This document shows, piece by piece, positions 47,490 through 62,806 of a DNA stretch of 64,000 nucleotides. Position 1 is the stretch's first letter; every line of letters starts with the position of its first letter. Under the pieces are notes generated by a model. It did not search any database. It saw only the letters and a list, made by a program, of their open reading frames with translations, and had not been told where the DNA came from. Source of the DNA: Parus major. Lineage: Eukaryota > Chordata > Aves > Passeriformes > Paridae. The stretch lies in contig NC_031783.1 of the NCBI RefSeq assembly GCF_001522545.3, forward strand, positions 6,225,433 to 6,289,432, read 5' to 3'. A program made the position numbers and the translations under genes.

Positions 47490-50400
47490 ACTAACTATAA
47501 CTTACTACTTACTAACAATAACTTACCCAACTGCAGTCTTCTTAGCTTTCATCAGGAAAAAGTACTACACAGAAGCCAACAAAGCATTTTCCCCAACTGT
47601 AACTGCAGTATATATAAAGCTGTATATACTGAGAAACAGTGGTTTTAGAAAAGATGGCAAAAAAGAAGTACAGTAGGAGATCTGACTAAAGGCGTGTGAG
47701 TAGGGATGATATCACACGGAGGTGTAAAACAGGCCTAAAACTGTAACATGGGATAATTCAAAATCAAAGAAATTCAATAGTAACATACTAGACAGGATTA
47801 TAAATTGGGAAGTGAGCAAATTGTGCCTTTTTCCAGAACAATCACAGGATTTTGACAGGAGGATCATGCACATTCCTTAAGGTTCAAAGGATTTCACCCC
47901 AAAATTGGCAGGAAGTGTGGCATCCTTTATGTGATGTCCTGGAGATTCTCTGGGAATCGAAGGAAAATGTATAAATATAACTCATTTCCCCTGTTAAGGG
48001 AGTTGTCGTTCAGCAATTCTTGCATCTTATCTGTAGCACTTAATTTCCTTAAGCACCTTTGGATTCTCTTGCAGAAAGAGGGCAGCACAGTAATGTTGGA
48101 GATCTAGACGAAATGAGATCACTTTCAAAAACACTTCAGTGAGAGGTTTAAACTCTTCTACTTCATATCCAAAAAGCATATTAAAATGGGGCGGGGGGGG
48201 AGGAAAGAGACTACTAAATCCATAATGTACTGGTTTTGCTCCCTATAGGAAAATTTATATCTTGTGTTGAGCCATAATGAGATCTGATGTTAAATGACAA
48301 GCTTCATTCATGCTGCCAAGATTCTAATGAGCTGCATTCCCAGCTTTCTGAATGAGGAACAAGATTCCTTTCCCATAGAAAATGCTGCAGAGTGGAGAGG
48401 CAGCAGAAACACAGCAGCAGTGGCAGAAGGACTGCATGGACTGCAGCACTGGCCAGGGAATTGGGAAAGCAGTGGAAGAGGAACATTATTCCCCTCACAA
48501 AAGAGGCTGTTATAATGCCAGAAGTCTCACAAGTGAGGATTGGACATCCCCACACCATATACACAATGCTCCATTCATTCCTCTGGAAGAAATGAACTAC
48601 TCTCACCCAAACACAAGACAAAAATTGGATTCCCTACAAGAAAAGCTCAGTGTATGTCAAAGCCTGCACTGTGATAACAAGCCTTGAAATATCAAAAGGC
48701 GCATACATTTTATTTTGCAGATAGATTGCAGAAACATTTCACTTCCTACATGAAATGCTAAACAGGACTTTGCTTCCACCCACACACATACATTCATAAA
48801 GACTGGTATCTTGTGCTACCTAAACTCCACAGAAAACTGGACAAATGCTACAGGAAAAGTGATGTGTCAATTTATGGTAAAATATTGTCTTTGTAGAGCT
48901 CTTCTTCAGCTGTATAGAATATGTCTATAGGAAGAAGACTTGAGGAATAACATCCTTAGAAATTACAGAAGGAGGTCTTGTCTTACTGGCTTTATACATA
49001 GACAGTGGTCTCCTATTGTCCATGAGCTGTGCTTTCATTCCCTGCTTTCATGAAACTGAGCACGGTGGGTTTAGATCTGTGGGGATTCTTAAATAAGAGG
49101 TTTATTCCAGGTGTGTAATGAATTCTCTGGAGAAGTCTAATATGCAAGTGGAACAAGTAAAAGCAATGACTTCACTAGACATTAGCTAAGATATTCTGTT
49201 TCCCTGTTTGTCACACCTTGGCTGGGTATTTCTGGATGTAAAAACAGCTTTAAAACAAACAGGCAAAGAATTTATGGAACAGTATTGCACATGACCTCAG
49301 AATTTCTTACAGCTTTCAAACAGGAACTGTTCCCTAATTGTGCTGGGCAATGTGGAGGGAAAGATAGTGGAAATAAACTGTAGACATTTTGTAATATCAC
49401 TACAGAGAGTGGGAGGCAGCAATACCTATTGCTGCACCTACCCCAAAAAACAAGAGATGCCCATCAGTGGGAATGAGTTGACATCTTCCTTTTTTCCCTA
49501 ATGTTCTGTAAGTCACTTCCAACACAGCCCACTGACTAGCAACAGCAGATCCACTAGGAATTTTTTTAAGGATGGACATTCTGGTTTTAAAAAAATTCTT
49601 CACAACAGCATTTATGTAAATAAATGAATTAACTAATATCAGGATTCAATTTTAGGGTGTGGCAGTATTGTAACCCCTGCTGGAAAATCTGCATTGTGCA
49701 GTTCAGTTGCTAATCAGATCTTCAGTTTAATAAAATTGTTTCCATTTAAGGTTAATCACATTTGCAATTTGCTGCTGCCAGAGTTTCTAACTGCTATTAG
49801 GAAGGCCTTTCAGGACACTGGGGAATTGCACATTCAGTTCTTGATCTGATCCTATTTTGTGCTCCATCATACAATGGATTGCTTGAATAATTATTTTTAA
49901 ATAATTCTGTGACTATTCAGCTGGAGTTCTATCTCACAGGCTATAGGGAGACTGGATGCCCTTTGACTACAGATGCAGGACCAAGAACTCTATTTAGCTG
50001 CAAAAACATTTATGGGAAGTGAATTTCAAAGCAATAGCAGCATGCTGACAATCTGTGTTCAATCATTTAAATCACTGAAGTACTACCACAAGATGCTCAA
50101 TTAAGCATTAGTGCCTAAATGTAGAGACTGTGATTGAAAAATTGGAGAAATAGCTTGGAGCTATTTCAAAATTGCAGAAATTTTGAATATATACAAAATA
50201 ATACAAGTAAATAAATAAGCATCATTTCTGTGCAAGAAAGTCACTATACTGGGAATAGTTTTCTCAAATCATTGTGTTTGGAGCTCCACAAAACTGCAGC
50301 ATGAGTTTTCCCCTTACACAAGAACTGTGTGATTAATAGAACAAACACAGCTCTCTTCTGATAAGGGTACTTTTGAAATTGGAAATATTTCCTACATCTT

Positions 50401-53400
50401 GTGCTTTAAAATGTATGACAAAAGCAGAAATCAGCTATGGAATGCTGCTAAGGGTTTGCTCAAAATACCAAACTTCTCCATACCTTTCTTAGTAAAGCAA
50501 TGATACTGATGCACTTACAAAAAGTAGTTGTTCAGGTTTGGATATACAACTAGTCCTGTGTCAGCAGTGAAATAATCTTCTACTTTATTTTTCTAATTCA
50601 GCCTTCAATAGTGTTTTATTACATACACATAACTGTATATGACTGATGCTTTGAAAGCAGTGAGAATACAAATATTTCTACAGGATTGCTAGCTCAGCCT
50701 ATTTACTGCTGTCTTGCATACAAATTTCTGAACAAGCAGAGTTTATTTATGTTAGAGTCTTAAATTGTGCTATTAGGACATTGAATGTCCTGTGACTAAT
50801 TAAAAATATTTTTGGTTATTTTTGCAATATAATTTCAAATGTATACCTTTCTCCCTCTCTCCAAATCGTGGAATTAATTTTGCCCTCAGCTGTATCTATA
50901 CAGTTTCCATATATTAGACCTGTGGTTAGAACTGCAAGGGCCTTATTTTGCTCCACTGAAATCAATACTAAAACAGCAGTTTAGTTCAGTGACAATGTGC
51001 ACTAAATTAGGCTTCAATCTTTGCTACCTATTGAAAAGAGAGGCTGGGAAATGGGATCTTGCAGCTCCTGGGTGCTCCCCCAGAGGAGCTCCTGCACAAC
51101 TGCTCAGGTCTTCAGCTTGATGCCGTAATGACGAGAGTATTAGCAAAGACATGGTATTAGAGACAGCCTGCCTCAGAATTCCCTCAAAACGCTTTGAAAA
51201 ACCTGATGAACTTGCATCCCCTGCACTTAGCTGTTTGATGTACTCAGATATCATCCTATCCTTACATTTGTGAAGTTGTTTTTTTAAAATTTCTTGCCAA
51301 GCAAGAAGCTTTAGAAGCTTCATATGAAGTACAGAAAAACTTGACAGAGCTTCACCTCTTTCCCCTTTAATTTGGTTTTACTCTGACAAAGCACTTTCAG
51401 TACCTGTCAGGTGAAAGTCCTCATACATTGAACACAATCAAAATATATAGAACAGAATGCTAATGCAATCTTAAAGAGATTAACAAAATCTTGTAAGCAC
51501 AGACCTTATTGCACTACACCAGCTGCTAGTTTCTCATGCTTCAGAAATTATTTAATTGCCTCAAAACTACTCAAGATTCCTTCTCTTGAGGACAAGAGCC
51601 AAATCTCCAGCTACAGCCAATATCAGACTTGCCAGCATAAGATAAGCTTTGTCCTACCTAAAAGAGGCAGCTACCTATAGGCCTCATGATTTGTGCAGTA
51701 ACTCCAGAATGTTGATGCAAATATAGGAAGAAGTGACAAACTCAGGAGGCAGAAGATTTTAAAAGTGTGGTGAACTAACTTCAGAACTTGGGTCTGAGAC
51801 ATTGTGATGATATTCCAGCCACTGGAGCTAGTGCCAGACAGCAAAAATAGGCAGGACAGATAATGAAAAAATAATCAGTCTTTGGGTCAAAGAGACAATT
51901 CTGCTCCTGCCTCAGGCAGTCTGTGAGTGCAGTACAAACACACCAGCCTGGGCTCACAGGGCACTGCAGGCTGCAGCTACACACACTGCCATTTACTGTT
52001 TATCTTCAATAATCAGATTTTGGCAGTAGTTTTTTTAAGGCTTGTTGAGTACAAGTACTCTAGGAGTAGAACAAAGACATTAAAAAAGATGAAGAAAAGT
52101 AGCTACACTTTAAATTAAAAACTGTTGCAATCAGTTCAAGATAATTAGGAAGAAACTAAGAAAATTGTTTTACCCAGCCTGAAATGCAGTTTTCAATATA
52201 CAAATGAAGTGTTAGAATTTTATTCAAAGGCAAATGCTATTTTTTTTCTGGTTTTACATTTTTCCTCCACAGAGTAGTGGATTAAACCAGACCAGTGAAA
52301 TATATTCTCCACAAGATGCTCAGTGGCATTGGCTGTATACAGATGCTGCATAAGGTGCTTATACCACAGGTAAACTTAATTTTTGGTGGAGATGGAAGAG
52401 AAACAGACCCAGTAAAGGGAAGAATGTCCCTCGAGCAGCTGGGCATTTACAATGTTATATGCAATTACCCCATGACAACATGTGAATATGCATTTTATCT
52501 GAGAAAGATTCAAACAGCAGCAGAGCTATTATTTGTAATTACATGTTCAGTGTCGTAGTACAAAGTGTCTAATTTAGAGTCCTTCATTGTGATTTGATCT
52601 TGCATTCCTGCAAAGGTTTATTCACTGAAGCAAAGCAATGCCAGAAGTTAGTTATTTCCAGCTGTGAATGTGAGGGTTATCCTCTTAAAAAGGGAAGCAT
52701 GCTTTCATATCCTTTGCCCATTTGTGAGATATCCCCTATCTGCTTACAACAGCTGAAATTAGTTACCACTTGCAGCCATAAAGAACTACCAATTACTTTT
52801 TCTCTCTTGCATTAAATGAGCTGTGGTTCTTCATATTATCTGAGGAGTAAATTTATACATCTATTTCACAATGGTTCATATTTATACCTTATGCACAAAA
52901 ACCTGGCTATGATGGTTTGGATGCAAAAATGTCAAACAAGTTGATAACATAATGCACCAGCACTTCTGATATCTACTCATAATTTATAAAAGTTTTGTCT
53001 GAAATTTGAAATTCTGATCATTGACAGTCAGACTGGAGATGAGGCTTTCCAAACTCAGTGTGCATTTATCTGTATTCCAGGCATATGATTACACCATGTC
53101 CCAGAACAGCCTCCAAACACTTCATAGTTTGAATATCACAGGCACTCAAGCAGAGGCCCATCCTGGATATACCTTGGCAAATTCCAAAGTCCATTGGGGC
53201 AGCATTTGCTCCAGAAGCACCATTACAGGTGGCATGTCCTGAGAAGTTAACTTTCTAAAAGCAATACATATTATGATGGATCTATGAACAACAATTAAAA
53301 ATGAGGGCCTCATTTAAATTAAAAGACGCTTTTAAAATTTTTTTAATGGAAAAAAATGTTGAAAATTTACCCAATAAAGTTTTTTTGCTGAAGATATAAT

Positions 53401-56400
53401 ACAGCGAATGCAATTTTTAATTTTCTTTCCACATCTCAAAAAATTAGAAGCTCTTAAATGAAACTTCAACAAGCTGAACAGGTCTTCTGTGACCTTTAGA
53501 AACAATTTGGCAAGTGGTTTAAAGGCCTGCCCTTGGCCATGCCATAAATAGAAAGGAGCAGATGAATATATTGTCCCTTTAGGCACTGACTGAAAGCAAA
53601 GTGCAGGGCTGATATTACTTTCCACAGAAAGCAAACTACACAGTGATAGTACCAAAAATATACGGCAAACTTTCTCCTTGGTTTAAAAGACTCTAGACTC
53701 CTTTGTAGCACAGCAAAAATAGAACAAATATATTGATTCTACTGCCTAATCCTCTGGTCCTAAACTTCAGATTCCTGTAAAGCAGGGCCAGGCAAGTTCT
53801 CGGCACCTTCTGCAGACCGAACTTTCTTATCAAGCTCTATGGAGCAGAAAATGCTAATCCGTTCTGCTGGCTGGGATATTTTAGGCAGTGGATGAGGAGA
53901 GGGGAGAGAATAAAAATAGCTTTATTATCCTTGTCCTTGAAAGGCAAAAGTGACATAAAGAAGGCTTAAAAATGTTCTATAGATAAATTTAAAAAAATAA
54001 ACATTTTTTTCTTCCACACCTATATTTTTTTGTAGTTTCTTTTGGGTTTGCTACATATTTTAAGATTAGTCTAACAAGTAATGCCCTTCACAGGAAAGCT
54101 AATTCTTTTACACTGGCTAAGTCCAAATTTTCCAGGAGTCTTATGGAAAACTCAGACTTTTTCCTGTGTCACATGGACAATGTCCACAGTAGGCTCCTGT
54201 TCCTTCCCCCTCCTTTCTGCTGCCCTTCCCTCCCCTCCATCAGGTTTAAGGGTAGTGATAACTGTATTCAGTCACAGACTGATTAATAACATTTCAGATC
54301 TGCTCTTTTGCTGTATTAATGCTGATTGTATTTACAGTTCTGACCTGACCTGAATGACCAAGAGCTGTACGCTGCATATAAATTGTCAGTTCCAGTGCAG
54401 TATTTTAGAAACTTATCATCACAAGACAGCCTTTCTTCCAAATTTATAAACTTAGATTAAACCTAGAGATAGATGCTCTCTAAAAATACAAATTAATCAC
54501 TTTTATTTGAAAATATCAGCATCTGTTGAGACTGCAGCATTAAGGTTTAGTTTGGAACTGGTCCAGGCAAAATAAATCTTTACAGCTGAAGGATAATATG
54601 ACAGCAGACGTAGATCGAAGCACTAGGAACCAAGTAGTTATTTTTCTGTAAATTACAGAATTTTAGATCTCATACAAGTTCTTTTTGATCTGGACTTCTC
54701 AGTACACTTGGAATTAAACATTATATAGACAAGAGAGGAAAGGGAAAAAGTTAATCTTTGAGATATGTTGTTCAAAAAGGCAAAGTCATTACCCTGTAAA
54801 AGATGGAATTAAAATAAATTATTGAAAAAAGAACTAACAGAACTACAGAACTGTGTTTGAAATTTGCATTTTATTTTACAAGTTTATCTTTGATTTGAAT
54901 CATTATATGTTTTAATTAAAAACATCTCCATTGTCTGAGTGCATGAAGGTCTATTGAACACAGTATCTATATTGGTAGAGCCAATATAGCTTGACCTACC
55001 ATCTGTGTGTAGGGTAGATGGAGTACAACCAGAAAGCACATCAGAACAACACAGCTCAATATTTATTGGATTCCAAGTCAAATCCAGTTCCATTCTTGCA
55101 CCAAATAGTCTGAAAAATGGAAATGAAAATGGCTTAATAACAAATTAAATGATGTATTATAAGGCAGAATATTTTACAAATATGAATCACCTGTGCTCAG
55201 GACTGACCTATTATCTTCACCTCTATTTAGATGAAATTTTTACTCTATTCACCCTGGGTTTTAATTCCTGTAGGAAGGTTTATAATAAAGAGCTGATCAA
55301 TATAATACATTTATTTAGATATGCTGGTCATTAAGGAATAAGAGTGTTCTGAAGCTTACAATTTATATTATTCACATTTTATGTGGTCATAGTGGTCATC
55401 ATGTGGTCATAAAAGCATGTTTCCTCATGATACCTATGAAATCAGCATTTGAGTGTCAAGATATTCTTAAATATACACAAGAAACACCAGATACATGTTC
55501 ACCGAAATGACTGTAGAGCAGTAGGGATACACCTTTCACATTTCATGCCTCTGTTAGTGTTGGTGGACTGCCAAGACAAAACCAGTAAACCTATATTTTG
55601 TACTTTTAATCTGAAACTTTAAAAATAAACATTCAGTATATTTTAATGGAGTGTTTTGCACATTTCTAATTTCAATGCAAATAAACATGCTGGCTAACTA
55701 ACACCTCACAACAACTCCAGGAGAGGGCAACACTGATGGACCAGCTGATTCCATCTGAATTCATGGATGGTCACATAGTGATTGTGTTAGGAGCAAAATG
55801 AGAGCATCTGTTCTGCCTCAGTGTTAGATAAGAGCCAAGAGCAATGCCTCCAGCAGAAGGAAAAAAGATTTCTTTGCCATTTGCCACATTTGTAAGAGAG
55901 TCAAGTTAAAACATCTCTTGGGTACACCAAAAGGGAGGGATTTTTGCCAGTTTTCTATGAATGAGACCCATTTAGGTCACAATTTCTGGAAATATTTAAT
56001 AAGAGAATAATTTAATTGGATAATGTACCTATCCAAATGAAAAGAAGTGACCTACTTTCACTTTTATTTCAGGCCCCAAGGAAGGATCACACTGTTCTTC
56101 AACACTACACCTGGAGCAACAATCTTTTCTATTCTTGTACCTCCTCAGCAGGGAGGAAGCTGCAGATGCACAAGAACTTGGGAGGGGACTCAGTTGGGAT
56201 GGCTGATCCAAATGGACCCAAGGGAACTCACGACACACGTCCTCAGGAAAGCATCCTCTGAAATACAGGTATAATATCGACATCTTTGTTGGCCACACAG
56301 GCTTCCTGTGACCCTGCCTGGAACTCCCTCTCTCTTGCCAGAAGCAGAGTTCATGGGCTCATCCAAGATGATCCCTGCTCATTGGCAGCTTTTCAGCAAG

Positions 56401-59400
56401 GAATCAGTGATGAGACAATTCCATAATCCCCAAATGCCTGTGACTAGGGACTAGGAACGCCATGCTGAAAGGCAAGTTCCTTTTAGGTACATCACATTCA
56501 GTTCTGGAAACAAAGGTACCCAAATCAGTCACTTTGGAAAATCATTTTCCCTGGACTTTTCAAAACCTGACTCCAGCTGCACATAGGGACTGACCTGAGC
56601 AGTTTGAGCTGAGAATTTCTTAATGGAGCACATGGAATGTAGAGCTAATGCCAGATTCTTTTGTATTCTGTGTGTGTGTTTGGGGAATCCCGGCAGTGTC
56701 TTTGCACAAGCACCTTCCCCAGTTCCCAGCTGCTGGGACCAGCAGCCACAGTCCTGCATAACCACTCACTTGGACATGAATTCTTCATAACTTTACCCTG
56801 TCTGATCCAAACAAGCAGTTTCTACAGTGTCCACTATAATCCAAATTAAAGAAAGCAAAAACTTACTCAAAGCAGTGAACAGCATTATTTAAGAGCTTCT
56901 CATCACCCTCCCTTAGTGTAGAGGAAGTATCCAGAGAAATCCTACACTCTTAGAAGACTCAGACCAGAAATCATAAGTTCATACAATGAATTTCTGCCTT
57001 TCTGATGATGATGTACAGATTGCAAAGCAGCTGCTTTTCCTAGGATAAATCTGCTCCCCCTGAAGACTTTCCTTTTTTTAAATAAATTTGCTGTTATTTT
57101 AACAAGGACAGAAAAAATCCTTCACTGTAAATTCTACAGAGGGAAATGAGAAAAGCTTATAAACATTTTTGAAGGATACATTAAGCAAATTAGATACATA
57201 GATCAGATTTCTGGAAAGAAAAAAGTGTTTGCTTCTCTTCATTTTTCATTCTCTTTTTACCCAGAGAGTTTTGATCATGACAAACTGAATCCAGTTGGCT
57301 CAGCAGAAAGAAATAAGTCATTAAGAATTTAAATCCTGAGGAAATTCTTCTGGCTTCAAAGACAGTATTATATGTATTGGCACTGAATGCTTTTGTATTG
57401 GCCATTATTTGTTTATCATTCAAAATTGCTAATTTTGATACATGTTAATCAGATTGCTTCGGACACATGGTAATCAGATCACCAGGTATTGTTCAGCAGG
57501 AAATTATGAAGGCACTCCAACTCCTGTGGTGGACCGGCTGTATCCAGCCACTGAGAAGAAAGGTCAAACTTACACTGACTTACCTCCTGGGGAAAAAAGA
57601 TAATGGAAAGGGAGATTAAAGGCTGGTAAAAAAGTCTTCCTCAATACTCCCTCATACACCACCATGAGTGCTTGGACATTCAAGCCCAGATGCTGCCTTT
57701 ATTCCCTTCAGCAAACACTGCTACAGCCCCAGAGGAAGCTGCATAATATTTTATATGTATAACTCAAAGAAGGAAATTGATTAATGAGGTCTAGAGGAAT
57801 GTGTAGATTTTTTACCCTCAGAACTCAGTCCTTCTTCTGGATTGACTTCTGTGCATTGATTTTTTTTCTGTGCAATCAATTTAATTTTAGAATGCTTCTG
57901 GCAGTTATTTTGTTGCTATGGGAGCTTCCATAGTTTCTTTAAGCTATACTGATGTGCTGTTATCTCACTATTCAGGTCCACCTGATAAATCCACAACACT
58001 GAAATCACCTTGCTCCAAATGTTTTCATTTCTCCCACTTTCTTTTCCTGTCCCTTTGTAGCAGCACTATAAAAACCTCCCATACACAGTGGGCTTAATAC
58101 ATTCTGAACTTTATTTACTGAATTTTTCTTTACTTTTGTTTTTCCCCTAATATATTAGGGGTATAATTAAAACTATTCTTTCAGTCTTTTTATGCTACTG
58201 ACTTCCTTCAACAACACTTTTTACTCTGGCAATTTTTAAATTATTCTGTCAAAACCTGCTTGAAAGATCCTTTTTCAATTGTCCTACCTTCGTTCTCCAA
58301 AACCTTTCCTAATATACCCCTACCTTATTTTCAGGTCATACTCTCAATTTATGTGCTCCTAGAGCTGATCTGCAGTTTGCTCATACTGAACTGCTCAGCA
58401 AGCTCCACTGTTCACCTCTGCAGCCTGCTGTTTCCTTCTTTATGTTTATCATGAACAGAGAGGATTCTTAAAAAATTCTTTAATGGAATATTCTCAAACA
58501 TTTACTTAAAATTCTCCCATGTGGCTTTAAAAAACAGCCAGTCTATATAGTTGCTGCTGTTGCACCCTCATCACTACATATTGTGCTGATATTTCTTTTC
58601 ACATCATCCTCTGTTGCTTCCCACTTTGAAGAAGAACTTCGGAGTGGTCATGAGTTTACAGTATTGACAATTCATGTGTGGACCTTCTGAAGCCACCAGA
58701 AACACAGCAAATGTATCTGCATTTCCCTGTGGCTAGTTGAATTGCACGGCCATTCACTGAATTATCATCCTTCAATTGCCATATCCCACTTCAGAGCCTT
58801 AGGAAGAATTTAATCAGTCTTTCCCACTGAGGCATCAACATCAATGAAATTGCAAAAGCAAATGCTAAAGAATAAAAGGTCAAGTCAGCTAAAGATGACT
58901 CACAGACATAGGAAGGGGAATGATAATCCTTGCTTAGGAATTGTCAGTGTATCTCCCTTTCTGCCAGCAGCAATATTTTAGGCCCTTCTTCAAAAAGGGT
59001 GCCCTGAGTATGAAAATCTTCCTGCTATTCTGAATGTCTTGGACATGAATTGAATGCCTGTTGGAGCAGTTCCTCGCACGCACAGAACCAGACACTGCAC
59101 TACAACCACAGGCACATGAGACTGTCTGGCTCACTGCACACTGTTGATCCAACACAGAATAGACACCCTAAAGGTTTCTGGAAACATCATGAGACAGCCA
59201 CTATTTTTAACCTAGTTACATCCATTCCTCTATGCAGTTACCAGTGCAGCCAGGAAGAGTAAAAGATGAGTATCTCAGTATCCCCTCAAAATAAACAGCC
59301 TATTAAAATATAATTATAATTTGGAATTATGAAGCCATACAATCAGCTTCTGTTCAACTTTGGGATAAAAAGTAGTATCAGTTTGATTACTGCCAAAATG

Positions 59401-62400
59401 CAGAGGTCAATGGCTAGGGTTGCCATGCCAACTTAAAGAGCACTAGCTGCAGAAATGTGCAAGAATAAATTGGTGGATACTTCTGAAGAATCTGGCAGAT
59501 TGAAATTTTTCTGCTCTTGCATGATTTTCTTAATTTCATAGATAATAGAACTGCTGATTTTAATTTAACAAGCAGCAGTTTGTGTGCTGAATTGAATGTT
59601 GTGTAGTCTTTTCCTAGTGCCCATTCAGGTAAGCACCTGTCCAGGGCAGCTGTGGGTCATTGCAGGCAGTGTAGGGTTAGAGACAGAGCAGAACTGAGTG
59701 CAGAGCAAGCGAGAGAAAATCAAGTTACTCAACTTCCAACGTTTAAAATGAAAATACCAGTATTGTGTTACTGTGGTAATACTTAAATTCCTCATTATTT
59801 TCATCTTACTTTAAGTTCAGTTTCTTGCAGTCAGGTCATTCCAATAACATTTATCTCAGCATTTCTATTCCAGTAGCCTCCTATTTTAGAGGTTTTACAA
59901 CCCCCCACCTATAAAAATGTACTTTGGACTCACAGTCTCATTTTCTTGGTATTACTTATATACTTACAAATATAGCACAAATTTTATTTTACCCCAATTC
60001 CACATTAGTTCACAGGTAAGAAAAGCAGAAGTCTTCAGGATGGCATTGAAACACTATTGGTTGTATAGAGAGGAAAAAACAAGACACAAAAAAGAGAAAT
60101 AAAAAAGATAATAATACCAAATAGGATGGAACAGACAAATAAATAAGTGGAAAGGGAAAATCTAGCAAATGAAATTTTGTTCTTTACAATTTCAAAAGTG
60201 TTTTCTTTTCCAACCATTCAGCAGTCTGCCCAATATCCCCAAGCAATAAGGATCCCCAAGATCTTTATTCCCCAGGGTAGAAGAGAGGACTTTAGGAACA
60301 GCTTTAGGAACAGTGTGAGACATCCAGCACTGAACTGGTGGCATGCTTGGTTCCCAGCCCTTGCCATGCATTCAGTGCAGAGTGCACAGAACTCAGGGCA
60401 AAGTGCAAGGGGAGAAGGCTTTCCAGAGGGAGATGCATCCCACTGCCCGGAGGGCAATGAGGCTTCATACTTTAGCTTTCTATCTGGCAAAGGCTTTGAC
60501 CCACTGACAGTCTGCGATATTATGTCACTGAGGATGCCCTAAAATGCCCTGTTCTGCTGCTTCCATCTGAAAAGACATTCAATCTAAACTAAGTCCAAAC
60601 ACTACACATTTTCTGAAATCTGTCCTTTTCTTATGTAGATATCAAATTATGAGAAAAAATAATCTTGCTTGTCATCATATGGAAGATAGTGTGTCTGCAT
60701 TGTTCCACTACCTAGATTATTTTGGAATAAAGTGCTTAAGAACTATACAAATAATTTGAATTGGCTGTGCAGGAAAATCCAGACTACTGGGTAGAAGTGA
60801 CAAGAAACAATTATTTACATAAAGAGAAAGACAGATTTAAAAGTCTGAATTTAAAGCTCCTGAGTTGGCTTTTCTTCTTTGGCTTATCAGGATGAAGAGG
60901 TTCCAGAAGTGTCTGAAGTGGCCTTGTGGCATTTCCTGGGCTGGTACAGACCCTTTATAATGGTTTTACTTCTCTTTGGTCTTCACATCTCCAATCAGAT
61001 GCACGTTTCAGGGAAAAGGGAAAGCACTTCCACACTCTGCTCAGTGCAGAGAGGATAAATAAAAGAGGCAGCCTGGAAAGCATTTTGAAAACTGACAGTT
61101 CAAAAGAGAGCCAGGATGTTCAAAGCTGTAGAGTCATAAATTAATCATTTTTCACCCAGCACATAAGTGCTATATTTTTACTGTTTCTTCATTTGATGTC
61201 AGCAGTCTACCATATCTGTGAGGCACAGCAGCACACAAGTTCATTCCCCATGATAGTAATCTGACACTATTCACTTTGAATCCTATTGCACATTTTAGAA
61301 ATATACAAATTTCACAGTTTCTTTGTGTTTCCATTTTGTTTGAACAACTGTGGTGAAAAGAAAATAGTAAGTTGTATTTCCCTCCCCTCTACAAAATACT
61401 AATCTTGGTTTTTAACTTTCTTTTTCCTGCATATGTTGCTGTTTGCTTTCCTGATTTTGCAAGCATTCAGACCTGTTATGCTGTAGGTATGCGTTTCTTA
61501 TAGAGCAAATTACTTTCCATAGCTTCTCTCTCACTATTTTAGTAGCATATGAGAGAGGTCAGTGTTATTTTTATGCTTTTTGTTAGAGAGGAAAAATAAC
61601 TTGCTTTCACAACACTAAAAAGGGCAATGACTGGGACAATTTTATCGTATTCTTCTACTTGAGGCCAAACAACTGGAATCTTGTGTCTGATGTCATACAG
61701 AAGAGGGATATGTTCTGGTGTAGAATTATATTGCAGTGGGGTGGATTTCTAGAAGATTTGAGCACACAGAGATCTCAGTAGCTGCCTGGGGAGCTAAGAG
61801 AGCTCAGCAGCTCCAAAAATGAAGAGGCTTGGGGTCTGTAGAATTATACAGAACCATTGCATTTGTATTCAATCAAGCCATTTCATTCATATGAATGTGT
61901 GCAATAATACTTAACTGAGGGCTCTACACTATCACCTGAATCTAAGTCTTAAGTTAGCAAATCCATCTTTGAAGTCTATGTTAGAATGTTGTGGGGTTGT
62001 TTGGAGTTTTTTGGTTTGTTTTTTTTTTGTTTGTTTTTAAACCTAGCTGACATGTGACATATCTAAGAGAAGCACTAGAAAATAGTGTTTATCTATTTAT
62101 TAATAATATGCATACAAAGAATTATTTATGCAATTGGCCATTCTAATTTGTAACTGTGGAAAAGTCTGACCTCCTTCCCACATAATTCTAATTCACTCTT
62201 CATACTTCTAACAACCATGGCATCAGTCTCCTTCTAAATTAAAATGCATGCATTTCTCATTAAGTTACTGCTGTTGAATCTTTCCATGTTTAATCACAGA
62301 TAGAAGTCATTAGCTGAGTTGCTTAACCTAGCAAAGCAAAAGTCTGAATAAACTAACACATGGTATATAAATACAAAGAGATTCATTATTCATTTAAACA

Positions 62401-62735
62401 TTTTCTATATCAAGTAATATCATGGAGCTACAGTCCCATTTCCCAGAAAAATCAGAGATCCTGTAGTAATCTTTTCTGTCTAGTCTAGAGAGATTAACAG
62501 TTAATTAGAACATGAATGTTTGATTAACATTTTCTTAAACTCTTGTTAAAAAGCCAAGTTGTCAACTAGCTAACACGGCTGTGAGTTTAGCACATTTAAA
62601 AAAAAAACGGGGGGAAAGTGTTATAGTAATCTGTGTCTTCAAGAGATTTTAATGTGCCCCTATAAACTGTGCTGCTGCAACCTATTTTTAGGTAAAAATT
62701 TAAGACCTAGAACATTCAATAAATCTCAAAGACTG
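47490..62735. other. Gene-poor AT-rich sequence
   Basis: No gene recognised on either strand. Small features only: a G-run at about 48189-48200, three copies of a GTGGTCAT-like word near 55382-55412, and a 12-bp tandem duplication near 60291-60314. Conserved non-coding elements cannot be excluded. Confidence 0.55.
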
Positions 62736-62737
62736 TG

Positions 62738-62806
62738 AATCATATATATATATATACATATATACATATATGTATATATACACATATACATATATATATA
62801 TGTAGG
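62738..62806. repeat. (TA)n/(TATATACA)n microsatellite
   Basis: About 68 bases alternating TA with interspersed CA and TG, roughly palindromic overall (catatatatata ... tatatatatatg). Simple repeat able to form a cruciform. Confidence 0.92.

Noticed and set aside
48304..48687. Overlapping frames of about 100 codons on both strands
   Set aside because: Mutual shadows in a locally less AT-rich patch; no family motif.
60147..60542. 131-codon plus-strand frame
   Set aside because: No recognisable domain, no splice partners, and an overlapping frame on the opposite strand; length compatible with chance.
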